Assembly (NCBI GenBank): GCA_049510975.1
Contig: JBEKYM010000012.1
Location: 34,398 to 98,397, forward strand
Direction: 5' to 3'
Length of the DNA stretch: 64,000 nt
Origin: JAKACA01 sp049510975
GTDB lineage: Bacteria > Actinomycetota > Acidimicrobiia > Acidimicrobiales > Bog-793
The notes below the pieces were generated by a model. The model made no database searches. It saw nothing but the letters and a program-made list of their open reading frames with translations, and had not been told where the DNA came from. Every line of letters starts with the position of its first letter. Position 1 is the first letter of the stretch. A program made the position numbers and the translations under genes. Shown here one piece after another: positions 35,923 through 44,086 of the stretch.

Positions 35923-36481
35923 GCGGTCCAACGCCCGCAGGGGATACGACCTCGCTCGTTCCGTTGAGCTGAGCCGCCTGCTCGAGGAACCGACGGACAG
36001 CAAGCGACGACTCGAAGCGCCAGATGTCGACCAGCTCGACATCGGGTCCGGCTCGTGCCTCCTCGAGAGCTGCCAACATCGGCCGGAAGACCTCCAGCTG
36101 CGACTGCACGAGTGCTGCCGGACTGCGGTCCAGGTGGTTCAGGAGCACGAGCTTGAGCATGAGCTCGGTGCGAACGTCTCGGAAGTGGCTGACCGGCTGG
36201 CTCAGCCAGCGCTCCGAGACCCGCCGGCCGAGGGCGGTGACAGCAAGGATCTGGCGCTGCGGACCTTCGCCGCGCTCGGCGCCTTTCCTCGTGATCAACG
36301 ATTTGGCGAGGAGCCCATCGATGGCTCGGTAGGTGAGCGGCCGGCTGAGAGACCACACCCTGCCGACGTCGCTGGCCGGAGCGAGCGCCTTCACCACCGC
36401 CCAACCGTGTCGAGGCTCGTGAGCGATCAGACAGAGCACGACCGCTTCGGCCAGCGGCAGCTCGATGACCTGGCTCGGCAT
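35897..36481 (-). CDS. PadR-family transcriptional regulator
   Basis: A 194-residue regulator with the PadR winged helix in residues 8-85 (ELPLAEAVVLCLIAHEPRHG, then WAVVKAL, TYRAIDGLLAKSLITRKG), followed by a C-terminal Vir-like alpha-helical domain. The C-terminal end overlaps the 3' end of the convergent Ig-repeat gene by 26 bases. It could regulate that gene, but nothing in the sequence shows it. Confidence 0.8.
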   Translation of the reverse strand: MPSQVIELPLAEAVVLCLIAHEPRHGWAVVKALAPASDVGRVWSLSRPLTYRAIDGLLAKSLITRKGAERGEGPQRQILAVTALGRRVSERWLSQPVSHFRDVRTELMLKLVLLNHLDRSPAALVQSQLEVFRPMLAALEEARAGPDVELVDIWRFESSLAVRRFLEQAAQLNGTSEVVSPAGVGPLSPRRGRT

Positions 36482-36547
36482 GTGCTCAGCCTCGCGCAGC
36501 GTTGAACGCCACGCCGGGAGATGTTCCCCTCACACGGCCAAGGCGCC

Positions 36548-38116
36548 TCAGCGGACGATCTCGTCGGCGACTCGGTACCCGGTGCGCAGCCCGCCCTCGA
36601 CATAGCCCTGGAAATTCAGCGACGTCTGCTCACCGCAGAAGTGCAGATTCCCCCGACGTTCGCCTTGAATGCCGTTGAAACCGGTGTATTGACCTTGCTG
36701 GAAATAGGAGTACGCCCCGAGGAGGTGGGGATCACCGGATGACCAGACGAAATAGGACCGTCCCGTATATGCAGAGCTCAGGCCCGGGTATACGCGCTCC
36801 CAGCCGGCCAGGTAATCACGCACCATGGCATCGGGGGCTGGTCCGCTGTAGCTGGCGAGCGAGTACCGGCGTCCCCAGTCGGCAGCCTCGCTCCCGCCTG
36901 GGAGGGTGACCAGGATGCCTTGCGGTGCCCCGGGCTGATAGCTCGTGGCGTCCCATCCGCTCTGGATCGGCTCGCCGGTGTACACATTGCCGGCGCTGTG
37001 CGCTTCGTTCCAGACGCGGTGCGAGAATTGGAGAAAGAGCTTGGCATTGCTGCCGAGGGGCTCGGTGTCAATGGCTCGCCGCTGCAACGCCGGGATGCCG
37101 AGGCCGGCGTCGTCGAGGTCAACTTGGCGAAGCTTTGTGAACGGCAGCGCGAGCACGACGTGGTCCGCCTGCACATCTCGGATGACCGCACCGGAGGCGA
37201 GACTCGCCGTGAAGCCCGAAGCACCCCTCGGCCGCAGCGCCACGAGCCCTTGGCCGAGGCGCACCGTGCCCGCCGGCAGCCGATCGAGGAGCCCGGTGAT
37301 CAGCAGGTCGTTGCCGCCGTGCAGGTGCCACTTCTCGTCGGTGCCGGAGAGCTGCGGGTAACGGTGCGGCTGGAGGCCGCTCGCCGAGCTCGAGTACATA
37401 CCGAGGGTGTACACGAGGTTGAGGGCTGACTGTTGCTCGGGAGGGCCGCCGAACTCGTCCAGCATGTCGGCGATGCACAACCGTCCGAAGTCCGACTCGA
37501 GGCCGCCCGGAACGTAGGACTCGATCCACTCTGGCACCGACATCTGGTCCCACAGCCGAGTCCAACGTGTCGAGTGCCGGAACGTGGCCGGCCAGGGCGC
37601 CTTCACGAAGGCCGCATCGTGGAACAACCGCCAGCCCCAGTCGCGCCACTCCTCGTTGAGCACGGCCATCGGCCATGGGGCACCGCGAAAACGCATCGTG
37701 TACTGCAGAGGATGCGTGCCCGCCGGGTAGTCGTCGACGTTGTCGAGGCTGATCCCGAAGCGCTTCGCCAGGGCAAGGGTCTCGGTGTGCTCGGAGGAGA
37801 TGAATTCGGCGTGTTCCTCGACGAGCTGGCCCGCCGCGAAGTAGCCGCGCAGGGTTTGGATCCGGCCACCGGCTCGCTCGGAGTTGAGCTCGTAGATCTC
37901 GCTTCGAAGCCCGTGGCGGCGCCAGAGCCGGAAGGCACAGCCGAGCCCGGCAATGCCGGACCCGACGATCACGATCCGCCGCTCGTCTCGCGGTCGGCGG
38001 CTGCCGGCAAGGGAAGCAAGGTCGCCGAGAGGGCGGATCTTCCTGGTGGCCGCCGTCGCTCCCGCGGCGGCCATGCCTTGCAGGAAGCGGCGACGCGGGA
38101 TGGGAGGCCCGATCAC
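36548..38116 (-). CDS. Tat-exported flavin amine oxidase
   Basis: A 522-residue FAD-dependent amine oxidase. The N terminus IPRRRFLQGMAAAGATAA is a twin-arginine signal, so the folded flavoprotein is probably exported. The dinucleotide motif VIVGSGIAGLGCAFRLW follows near residue 48, then GGRIQTLRG, and the C-terminal FAD-binding FCGEQTSLNFQGYVEGGLRTG typical of monoamine oxidases. I chose GTG 38116 so that the Tat motif is N-terminal; the frame is open to 38560. Substrate is unknown (polyamine, amino acid or phytoene-type). Confidence 0.87.
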   Translation of the reverse strand: MIGPPIPRRRFLQGMAAAGATAATRKIRPLGDLASLAGSRRPRDERRIVIVGSGIAGLGCAFRLWRRHGLRSEIYELNSERAGGRIQTLRGYFAAGQLVEEHAEFISSEHTETLALAKRFGISLDNVDDYPAGTHPLQYTMRFRGAPWPMAVLNEEWRDWGWRLFHDAAFVKAPWPATFRHSTRWTRLWDQMSVPEWIESYVPGGLESDFGRLCIADMLDEFGGPPEQQSALNLVYTLGMYSSSASGLQPHRYPQLSGTDEKWHLHGGNDLLITGLLDRLPAGTVRLGQGLVALRPRGASGFTASLASGAVIRDVQADHVVLALPFTKLRQVDLDDAGLGIPALQRRAIDTEPLGSNAKLFLQFSHRVWNEAHSAGNVYTGEPIQSGWDATSYQPGAPQGILVTLPGGSEAADWGRRYSLASYSGPAPDAMVRDYLAGWERVYPGLSSAYTGRSYFVWSSGDPHLLGAYSYFQQGQYTGFNGIQGERRGNLHFCGEQTSLNFQGYVEGGLRTGYRVADEIVR

Positions 38117-38306
38117 AACCGCCAACGGTACATTTCGCCCGAGCGTCCCTCCAGAGCGATCGGGGACACGGTCTGTACGGCGGCGACTTCGAGGTCGAGG
38201 GCGCTTACTCCGGGAGCGGACCGTTGCGACTGACGCTCCGCGGCTGTCGTTTCGTCGAGGATCTTGCGGTGTCAGGCTTGGGTACCGCAGAGTTGAGCGC
38301 CGCCCG

Positions 38307-38507
38307 TCAGTCCGGGTGGGCACCCTCGATGTAATCGAGCGCCCAGCGCGCAGCCGCTTCTCCGACGTGCTCTTCGGCTTCGCGGAGCTTCTCGAGGAAT
38401 GGCCCTCGCGGGTTCTCGATGACGCTGTCGACGACGGCTTGATACTGGGCGGAGGCGTCCCGGAGGGCCTGCTGGGAAGCCCGCGCCTTCTCGGAGAGGT
38501 TGACCAT
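38307..38507 (-). CDS. Small helical protein, unknown
   Basis: A 66-residue predicted all-helical, acidic protein without a signal peptide or cysteine. Codon choice is typical of the region, but the ribosome-binding site is weak and I recognise no family. It lies in the gap upstream of the amine oxidase on the same strand. Confidence 0.5.
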   Translation of the reverse strand: MVNLSEKARASQQALRDASAQYQAVVDSVIENPRGPFLEKLREAEEHVGEAAARWALDYIEGAHPD

Positions 38508-38624
38508 GATGGGCTCAGGATACGCCGCCCGGTCCGCCCAGGGCCGGCGCCACGTCTCAACGTGACACAGCCGAGTCTGCCGCAGTAAGTTGCATCATGC
38601 TATGCACTCGAGTACGTTGAGTCG

Positions 38625-39209
38625 ATGGATGACGCGATCGAGGCGGGGGCGTTCGCCGGCGGGATGTCGGGGCGGATGACTAGGACGACGGCCGCCTCTG
38701 TGGATCCGGAACGGAGCCGGCACGTCACCTGGGAGGATCCGCTGGGTGGGGCCACCGCGGCGCTCGAGCTGACTGGTCTCGACTTCCTGCGCGGCATCGC
38801 GGCCGGGCGAGTACCACCACCGCCGGTTGCCGTCTTGTTGGGAATGAGCTTGCTCGAAGTCGAGCCGGGCACGGTCACCTTCCAGCTGGACGTCGGCGAG
38901 CACCTCTACAACCCGATCGGGTCGGTGCATGGCGGGATCCTCTGCACGCTCCTCGACTCGGCCATGGGTTGTGCCGTCCACACGACCCTGCCCCTCGGCC
39001 GCGCGTACACCAGCCTCGAGGTCAAGGTGAACTTCGTCAAGGCGCTCACCGTGGACACGGCGAGCGTCCTCGCCAAGGGGCAGGTGATCACGTCTGGGCG
39101 CCGCATTGCGACCGCCTCCGGCCAGGTAGTCGGAACAGACGGAACCCTGTACTCCCACGCGACCACCACGTGTCTCATCTTCGAGCCGCCCACGTCGAGT
39201 TCTGCGTGA
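38625..39209 (+). CDS. PaaI-like hotdog thioesterase
   Basis: A 194-residue hotdog-fold acyl-CoA thioesterase. The active-site HGG is in GSVHGGILCTLLDSAMGCAV, followed by YTSLEVKVNFVKALT, typical of the PaaI/4HBT-2 group. A 55-residue N-terminal extension precedes the fold. It would hydrolyse an aromatic or medium-chain acyl-CoA. It stands alone between minus-strand genes, away from the paa cluster at the left end. Confidence 0.85.
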   Translation: MDDAIEAGAFAGGMSGRMTRTTAASVDPERSRHVTWEDPLGGATAALELTGLDFLRGIAAGRVPPPPVAVLLGMSLLEVEPGTVTFQLDVGEHLYNPIGSVHGGILCTLLDSAMGCAVHTTLPLGRAYTSLEVKVNFVKALTVDTASVLAKGQVITSGRRIATASGQVVGTDGTLYSHATTTCLIFEPPTSSSA

Positions 39210-39332
39210 CCGACAGCTTCGGGTCAGCTCGGGGAAGTGAGCCGCCCGTCATCTTTTGTTGACGGTGGGCAGGGCTTTCTTGACGTCTCGTTGACACGGC
39301 CCGCTCGTAGCGTTGTGGCGGTAGACGCACGA

Positions 39333-39385
39333 GCACGAGGGAGGTTTCCCTCGCCTCCCCCAACGGCTGGGGCCCTCTCTCGTGC
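39333..39385. other. Long imperfect hairpin between convergent genes
   Basis: A 12-bp stem pairs 39333-39344 with 39374-39385 (one G-T pair), enclosing an inner CCCC/GGGG stem at 39358-39361 and 39369-39372 with a seven-base loop. It sits between the thioesterase end and the GYWLV-repeat protein end, so it may be a bidirectional terminator without T-tracts, or a small RNA; a TTGACA hexamer occurs at 39291-39296. Confidence 0.4.
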
Positions 39386-39451
39386 CGTGCTCTTGCCAGG
39401 CGGGCGACTCGCAGGCTGTCATCTGGCCCACTTGAGTGGCCACGAGGCTGG

Positions 39452-40894
39452 TCAGCCGCGCGCCACGGCCACGACGGGGGCTGGGAGGACGTTCGTCGCC
39501 TCCGATCCGTAGAGGTCGGCGTCACCGAAGTTGTAGACGTTGCCCTTCGACGTCACGAGCCAGTAACCCTTCCCGTCCGGCGTCGGCGCAACCGCAACGA
39601 CGGGTGCCGGCAGCACTTTGGTCGCCTCCGAGCCGTAGAAGCTGGCGTCACCGAAGTTGTAGACGTTGCCCTTCGCCGTCACGAGCCAGTAGCCCTGCCC
39701 GTCCGGCGTCGGTGTCATCGCAACGACGGCGGCAGGTACCACCTTGCTCGCCTCCGAGCCGTAGAAGGCGGCGTCGCCGAAGTTGTAGACGTTGCCCTTC
39801 GCCGTCACGAGCCAGTAGCCCTCCTCGTCGGGCGTCGATGTCATCGCAACGACTGGCGCCGGAATGATCCGTGTTCTCTCCGAGCCGTAGAAACTCGTAT
39901 CACCGAGGTTGTAGACGTTCCCCTTGGCGGTCGTGAGCCAGTAACCGCCGCCAGCGTCCAAGTTCCACTGGTGCCACATCAAGCTCGACATCTCATTCAA
40001 GGTGTCCACGCCGTATTGCAGCGACGGATCGCCCGTGGTGAGCATCGTCATCAAGTAGTCGTGGCCGCCGCCGTCGACCCATCCGATGCTGTTCACCTGT
40101 TCATCGTCCGAGCTGATGGGTACGTCGCCGGTCTTCATTGCAATGAAGGAACCCGGAGGGTCGTCGCTCGAGACACCCCACTTGAGCCACGGAGCGATAT
40201 TGGACATCAGGCCGACGGCGTACTGCTGCTGGGAGGTCGTGAGCAGATGGCTCGGGAGACTGAGCTGCTTGAGGAGGAGGAGCTGGTCCTCAGGCGTGGT
40301 CGTCGTGAACCCCCAAGCCGGCAGAGGGACTCCCACGCACGGCCCGCAGTTCGACATGACCGTGTGCGTGAGGCCGGCGAGCTTGTTGTAGGCCCCGATG
40401 CCGCGGTGACCGCCCGCCCGATACCACAGGCTCGTGGCGGCGGAGTTGCTGCTGATCTCGATCATCTGTTGGATCAGCTGCTGCTCGGACGGGCTGAGGG
40501 TCTGGCGGGCGACCCGAGTCCGGTAGAGGAGGGTTTCGAGAATGTCGACCTTGACGATGCTGGCGGTCGCCTCCGGGGCAAGCTGCGGGTTCAGCTCCCA
40601 GGTCCTCCCAGAGTGCAGGTCGTAGAGAGCTGCTTCGATCGAGCCGGCACGTCCCGAGACGTAGGCGCTCACGAGGCCCGAGAAGGGCGAGAGCGGAGTG
40701 GAGGGACTCAGTGCGACCGCTTCGAGGGGTGCGGACGGCGACGACGTCAGCCGCAACGATGGGGAGGCAACCGCAAAGACAGCAAGGAGAACCGCGACGA
40801 ACAGTCGCGGACGACGCAAGACCCGCAGGGCTTGATCATGTGGCCGCCTCCAACGAGATCGGGCACTGCGAGACGGTTCTGCGAAATCGGACAT
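39452..40894 (-). CDS. Penicillin-recognising serine hydrolase with GYWLV repeats
   Basis: A 480-residue exported or membrane-anchored protein. A hydrophobic segment near residues 30-45 follows a basic cytoplasmic tail. Residues about 75-315 are a class A beta-lactamase/DD-peptidase fold with Ser112-x-x-Lys115 in ASIVKVD, Ser-Ser-Asn at 148-150 and KTG at 254-256. I could not find an equivalent of the class A omega-loop Glu, so beta-lactamase activity is doubtful. The C terminus has four 42-residue repeats with GYWLVTAKGNVYNFGDA and YGSE, common in Acidimicrobiia exported proteins. GGAGG precedes ATG 40894. Confidence 0.83.
   Translation of the reverse strand: MSDFAEPSRSARSRWRRPHDQALRVLRRPRLFVAVLLAVFAVASPSLRLTSSPSAPLEAVALSPSTPLSPFSGLVSAYVSGRAGSIEAALYDLHSGRTWELNPQLAPEATASIVKVDILETLLYRTRVARQTLSPSEQQLIQQMIEISSNSAATSLWYRAGGHRGIGAYNKLAGLTHTVMSNCGPCVGVPLPAWGFTTTTPEDQLLLLKQLSLPSHLLTTSQQQYAVGLMSNIAPWLKWGVSSDDPPGSFIAMKTGDVPISSDDEQVNSIGWVDGGGHDYLMTMLTTGDPSLQYGVDTLNEMSSLMWHQWNLDAGGGYWLTTAKGNVYNLGDTSFYGSERTRIIPAPVVAMTSTPDEEGYWLVTAKGNVYNFGDAAFYGSEASKVVPAAVVAMTPTPDGQGYWLVTAKGNVYNFGDASFYGSEATKVLPAPVVAVAPTPDGKGYWLVTSKGNVYNFGDADLYGSEATNVLPAPVVAVARG
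39458..39961 (-). repeat. Four tandem 126-bp repeats (GYWLV type)
   Basis: Copies are spaced exactly 126 bp (42 codons), with landmarks at 39521, 39647 and 39773. The nucleotide copies are nearly identical except for the first one in the reading direction, which points to recent expansion. Confidence 0.8.
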
Positions 40895-41081
40895 CGGCCT
40901 CCAAGCGGGCGACAGGAGAGCCAAGCTGCAAAAAAGGGTACCGCGACCAGCGCTCCCCTGGGTACTCCCGGACGTCCAGACCCCCTTCCGAACCGAAGAC
41001 CTTCGGCACGGCCACACGTCGCAGCGGTTTCTGACATTCTTGCTCGGCAGGCACTCACAGCTGAAAGGGCACCAACACAAC

Positions 41082-41489
41082 ATGCTCGAACGATCGTCTT
41101 GGTTGTTGCAGAACCAGATCAACCCGTTCCCGGTATCGGGTGTACTGAGTCTGGACGACAACGGAAGGCTCCGCTTCACCCTCGATGCGGGGGCGGCCAG
41201 CTGCATGCTCGGCTGGCTCGAGAAAGCGCTCGGCACGCAGGATCTGAAGGAGCGGATCAACAACGGCGAGCGCCCGGGTGTGTTCGACTTGCCCGTATCT
41301 CAGCAGAAGATCACCTGGCCGAAGAGCCTCGGTGGTTACGGCTTGAAGGTCGAGGACGGGTCGCGCACGTGGATCATCACCCTCGACTACCCCTCCGGCG
41401 GGGGCATCTCGCAGCTCGTCCACATCTTCAAGGGCAAGGGCACCGCCAAGCCCTGGAAGGAAGCGCTCGCCGCTGCCGGCGCGCGATAA
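41082..41489 (+). CDS. Conserved-looking hypothetical protein
   Basis: A 135-residue soluble protein with mixed alpha/beta pattern and no signal peptide or recognisable catalytic motif. Segments such as DLPVSQQKITWPKSLGGYGL and WIITLDYPSGGG do not remind me of a named family. The ATG at 41082 has GAAAGGG about 12 bases upstream; a TTG at 41040 is an alternative. It converges on the ribbon-helix-helix gene with a six-base gap. Confidence 0.6.
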   Translation: MLERSSWLLQNQINPFPVSGVLSLDDNGRLRFTLDAGAASCMLGWLEKALGTQDLKERINNGERPGVFDLPVSQQKITWPKSLGGYGLKVEDGSRTWIITLDYPSGGGISQLVHIFKGKGTAKPWKEALAAAGAR

Positions 41490-41495
41490 CGCCGC

Positions 41496-41690
41496 TCAGT
41501 CGCTGGGCGGTCGGCCCCGCCTCGGCAATGGCCCAGTCTTCTTGGGCAAACGCCCGGCACCGTCGAGCGCTCGGCGCAGCAGCATCTCGACTTGGGCATT
41601 GAGGCTGCGGAACTCATCTGCCGCCCACTGCGCCAAAGCGTCGTGGACGGCGGGGTCCATCCGCAGCAGCACCTGCTTGCGGTCATTCAC
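41496..41690 (-). CDS. Ribbon-helix-helix (Arc-type) DNA-binding protein
   Basis: A 64-residue protein. The N-terminal strand RKQVLLRMDPAVHDALAQWA and helix-turn-helix-like SLNAQVEMLLRRALDGAG fit the Arc/MetJ ribbon-helix-helix fold; the tail is basic and Pro-rich (PKKTGPLPRRGRPP). Its ATG is three bases after the SPFH stop, so the two are one unit. It is a good candidate to bind the palindrome upstream of the SPFH gene. Confidence 0.82.
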   Translation of the reverse strand: MNDRKQVLLRMDPAVHDALAQWAADEFRSLNAQVEMLLRRALDGAGRLPKKTGPLPRRGRPPSD

Positions 41691-41693
41691 GGA

Positions 41694-42611
41694 TCACGAA
41701 TAGAGCGTGCCGGTGTTGACGACTGGCGAAGCTGGTTGGTCACTGCACAGCACGACCATCAGATTGCTCACCATGGCCGCTTTGCGCTCCTCGTCAAGGT
41801 CGACGATGTCGCGCTCACGCAGCCGGTCGAGCGCCATCTCGACCATCCCGACAGCACCGTCGACGATGCGAGAGCGGGCAGCGACGACCGCATTCGCCTG
41901 CTGGCGTCGCAGCATCGCCTGCGCGATCTCCGGCGCGTAGGCGAGGTGACTGACGCGCACCTCGACGATCTCCACGCCGGCGATGACGACGCGAGCAGCC
42001 ATCTCCTCGGCGAGCTCGCCGGCGACGAGGTCGGTCGAGCCGCGCAGCGACAGGCCATCTTCTGCCGAGTTGTCGTAGGGATGCGTACTCGCAACATGCC
42101 GCAACGCTGACTCGGCCTGGACCCGCACGAAGTTGAGGTAGTCATCGACGGCATAGAGGGCACGCGAGGTATCGGCAACCTGCCAGACGACAATCGCAGC
42201 GATCTCCACGGGGTTGCCATCAGAGTCGTTGACCTTCAGGTGGCTCGTCTCGAAGTTCCTGACCCGAATGCTCACGGTCCGCCGGTCCGAAAGAGGCAGT
42301 ATCCAGGAGAGACCGGTTCGACGCACGGAGCCGACGTATTTGCCGAAGAATCGCACAACCTTCGTCTGGCCGGGCTGCACGATGACGAGCGAGCCCGCCA
42401 TCACAACGGCCACCAGGATCGGCAGGGCGATCAGGCCCTTGACGGAGGTCTTGGCGATGAAGACCGCTGCGACGATGGAGGCGGCGAGGACGACGACGCC
42501 CAGCCAGCCGCTGATGGCCCAGGCCCTTCGCTCGCGGATTACGACGCGGACCCCCGAGTGACCGACCGGCGTCGCCTCGGGGTCGCTCTGCTGCTCGACA
42601 TGTTGACTCAT
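41694..42611 (-). CDS. SPFH/band-7 membrane protein
   Basis: A 305-residue SPFH-domain protein. Two hydrophobic segments (about residues 31-50 and 57-78) are followed by the band-7 domain: VIVQPGQTKVVRFFGKYVGS, VRNFETSHLKVNDSDGNPVE and the long helix DLVAGELAEEMAARVVIAGVE. Such proteins form large rings at the membrane and organise microdomains or proteolysis. The start has AGGAGGAACC just upstream. It is the first gene of a two-gene operon with the RHH regulator. Confidence 0.87.
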   Translation of the reverse strand: MSQHVEQQSDPEATPVGHSGVRVVIRERRAWAISGWLGVVVLAASIVAAVFIAKTSVKGLIALPILVAVVMAGSLVIVQPGQTKVVRFFGKYVGSVRRTGLSWILPLSDRRTVSIRVRNFETSHLKVNDSDGNPVEIAAIVVWQVADTSRALYAVDDYLNFVRVQAESALRHVASTHPYDNSAEDGLSLRGSTDLVAGELAEEMAARVVIAGVEIVEVRVSHLAYAPEIAQAMLRRQQANAVVAARSRIVDGAVGMVEMALDRLRERDIVDLDEERKAAMVSNLMVVLCSDQPASPVVNTGTLYS

Positions 42612-42726
42612 GGTTCCTCCTGAAGAGTGGTCTCTACAGCCCTGAACTCGGCTGCCTGGGCACGGACACGGAGAGACCTCCTGGGATCTGCGTCACCGGC
42701 TGTTCTCGCTCCTCTGATCATCTATC

Positions 42727-42742
42727 AAAGTGATATCACTTT
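42727..42742. promoter_or_regulatory. Perfect 16-bp palindrome upstream of SPFH gene
   Basis: The sequence AAAGTGATATCACTTT is its own reverse complement. A further AGTGAT half-site lies at 42747-42752, 18 bp from the one inside the palindrome (42729-42734). The site is 116 bp upstream of the SPFH start. Ribbon-helix-helix proteins bind such two-fold sites; the neighbouring RHH gene is the obvious candidate. Confidence 0.6.
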
Positions 42743-42792
42743 TAATAGTGATTTGTCAACATGACGGCTGGCGCGGCGCTGGCACGCTCCGC

Positions 42793-42948
42793 CTACGTTG
42801 GAACCCGTGGAGGAACACCCGGAGGCTCTGCCGAGTGAGCACGAGCCATCTCGAGGATGTAGGCGATCTCCTCGGCCGCGGAACTCTTGCCAGCGCCATA
42901 CGCGCCCGTGATGACTTGACACGGAGAAACCTCAGCGAAGCGGCCCAC
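42793..42948 (-). pseudogene. P-loop kinase remnant
   Basis: A 51-codon frame from a GTG at 42948 to a TAG at 42793. It contains a clear Walker A with flanks, VITGAYGAGKSSAAEEIAYI, as found at the N terminus of small P-loop kinases and AAA proteins, then LEMARAH, and ends in an unrelated Pro-rich tail. Everything after the first helix of the fold is missing, so it is almost surely a truncated pseudogene. Its start overlaps the end of the VOC gene. It sits directly downstream of that gene. Confidence 0.6.
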
Positions 42949-43393
42949 CGAAGCGAATCACGTTGCCGTCGGGGTCGGTAATGGAGCCCTCTCGCTTGCC
43001 ATAGTCCTCGTCGCGAGGGCCGTCCACCTCGATCCCAGCCTGCGTCCACTCCTCGGCCACGCGGTCGGCGTCTTGACAGTGGATGTAGAGAGCACCTTGG
43101 CCCGGGAGCTCGTCTCCTCCAGCTTGGGCAATGTGGATCGCGAGGTCACGCTCGCGGCGAGCGAAAGCATAGGTCTCATCGTGGAGCGAGACCTCAAAGC
43201 CTGCACGCTCGAACCAGGCCGCCGAGCGAGACACATCGGCCACTTTGAACACTGGCTCGAATCCGGTGACCAACCAAGTTCCCGTCATGAGCTGCAGTTG
43301 ACCGTCCCGCTGTCCATTCAGCCCCGAGAGGCAGTCGTGGCAGATCGGCAGGTCGGGGTGCGATCGCAGCCTGACCCACCAATCGACCGACAT
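42932..43393 (-). CDS. VOC-family protein with N-terminal Cys motif
   Basis: A glyoxalase/bleomycin-resistance fold: VTGFEPVFKVADVSRSAAWF, YIHCQDADRVAEEWTQAGIE and the final YGKREGSITDPDGNVIRFGG. With the ATG at 43393 it is 153 residues and has a leading segment LRSHPDLPICHDCLSGLNGQ with a CxxC; an ATG at 43288 would leave only the VOC domain (118 residues). Neither start has a good ribosome-binding site. The protein type is often a drug-resistance or metal-dependent dioxygenase-like protein, but the substrate is unknown. Confidence 0.72.
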   Translation of the reverse strand: MSVDWWVRLRSHPDLPICHDCLSGLNGQRDGQLQLMTGTWLVTGFEPVFKVADVSRSAAWFERAGFEVSLHDETYAFARRERDLAIHIAQAGGDELPGQGALYIHCQDADRVAEEWTQAGIEVDGPRDEDYGKREGSITDPDGNVIRFGGPLR

Positions 43394-43514
43394 CGAGCAG
43401 CACGTACACGTCACAGCCACGGCCGTCGATGGTAGGTGGCCGGCGGACGCGCGACATGCAGGTACGCCAACGCAGCCGCCTCGCAAGCTCCGCCGGCGTC
43501 GTCAGGTGTTCCGG

Positions 43515-43958
43515 TCAGTTGATGTCGAACTCGTTGCCTTCCGGGTCCTTCATCCCGACCGCGTAGTGGTCCAACCCTTCTTCAGACAGTGCGCCCGTGA
43601 TGGTGGCACCGAGGCGCGCCAGCCGGCTGGCCTCCGCGTCGACTCGGTCTCTGCGAGTCTCGATGGGGTCTGTCCAGTCGCCACTGGCACGGACGTCGAG
43701 GTGCAGCCGGTTCTTGACCACCTTGACATCTGGCACCACGTGGAACCAGATGCTCGGCCCATGACCCTCCGGGTCGCTGATCCTGTCCGCGCCCTCAACC
43801 AGTTCGTACTCGGGTACCCCGAGCGCAAGATAGAAGTCGTTCCAGGACGCGAAACCCGCCGGGACTGGTGCCAGCTCATAGCCCAGCGCAGCGGCCCAGA
43901 ACCGAGCCAGCCGGTCCGGGTCGGCGCAGTCGATTACCAACTGAAAGCGGACAGGCAC
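43515..43958 (-). CDS. VOC-family (glyoxalase-like) protein
   Basis: A 147-residue VOC-domain protein. It begins VPVRFQLVIDCADPDRLARF and has WNDFYLALGVPEYELVEG, SIWFHVVPDVKVVKNRLHLD and a terminal GMKDPEGNEFDIN, typical of the glyoxalase-like (Glyoxalase_6) group. I chose GTG 43958, with GAGAAG upstream; the open frame is longer but the added part is low-complexity and basic. Function unknown. Confidence 0.78.
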   Translation of the reverse strand: MPVRFQLVIDCADPDRLARFWAAALGYELAPVPAGFASWNDFYLALGVPEYELVEGADRISDPEGHGPSIWFHVVPDVKVVKNRLHLDVRASGDWTDPIETRRDRVDAEASRLARLGATITGALSEEGLDHYAVGMKDPEGNEFDIN

Positions 43959-44086
43959 CGGTCTTCTCGCATGCACTCGGGTAGGTGTCGAAATCCTGCC
44001 ATAGGGTGCGTGGCGCGGGCGAGGGCGAGGGCGAAGGGGAGGACTGACACAGAGCGAGGCATCTCGCGAGCGACCCCGCCGCCGCT

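Noticed and set aside
39333..39385. Actinobacterial 6C small RNA
   Set aside because: Only one C-rich loop is clear and the second hairpin expected for 6C is missing.
40894..41263. N-terminal extension of the GYWLV-repeat protein in the open frame up to 41263
   Set aside because: The GGAGG before ATG 40894 and the membrane segment near the N terminus fit the shorter start; the upstream part is not protein-like.
43194..43457. Alternate-frame 87-codon ORF over the first part of the VOC gene
   Set aside because: Its sequence runs out of frame with the clear VOC domain and shows no motif; considered a shadow.
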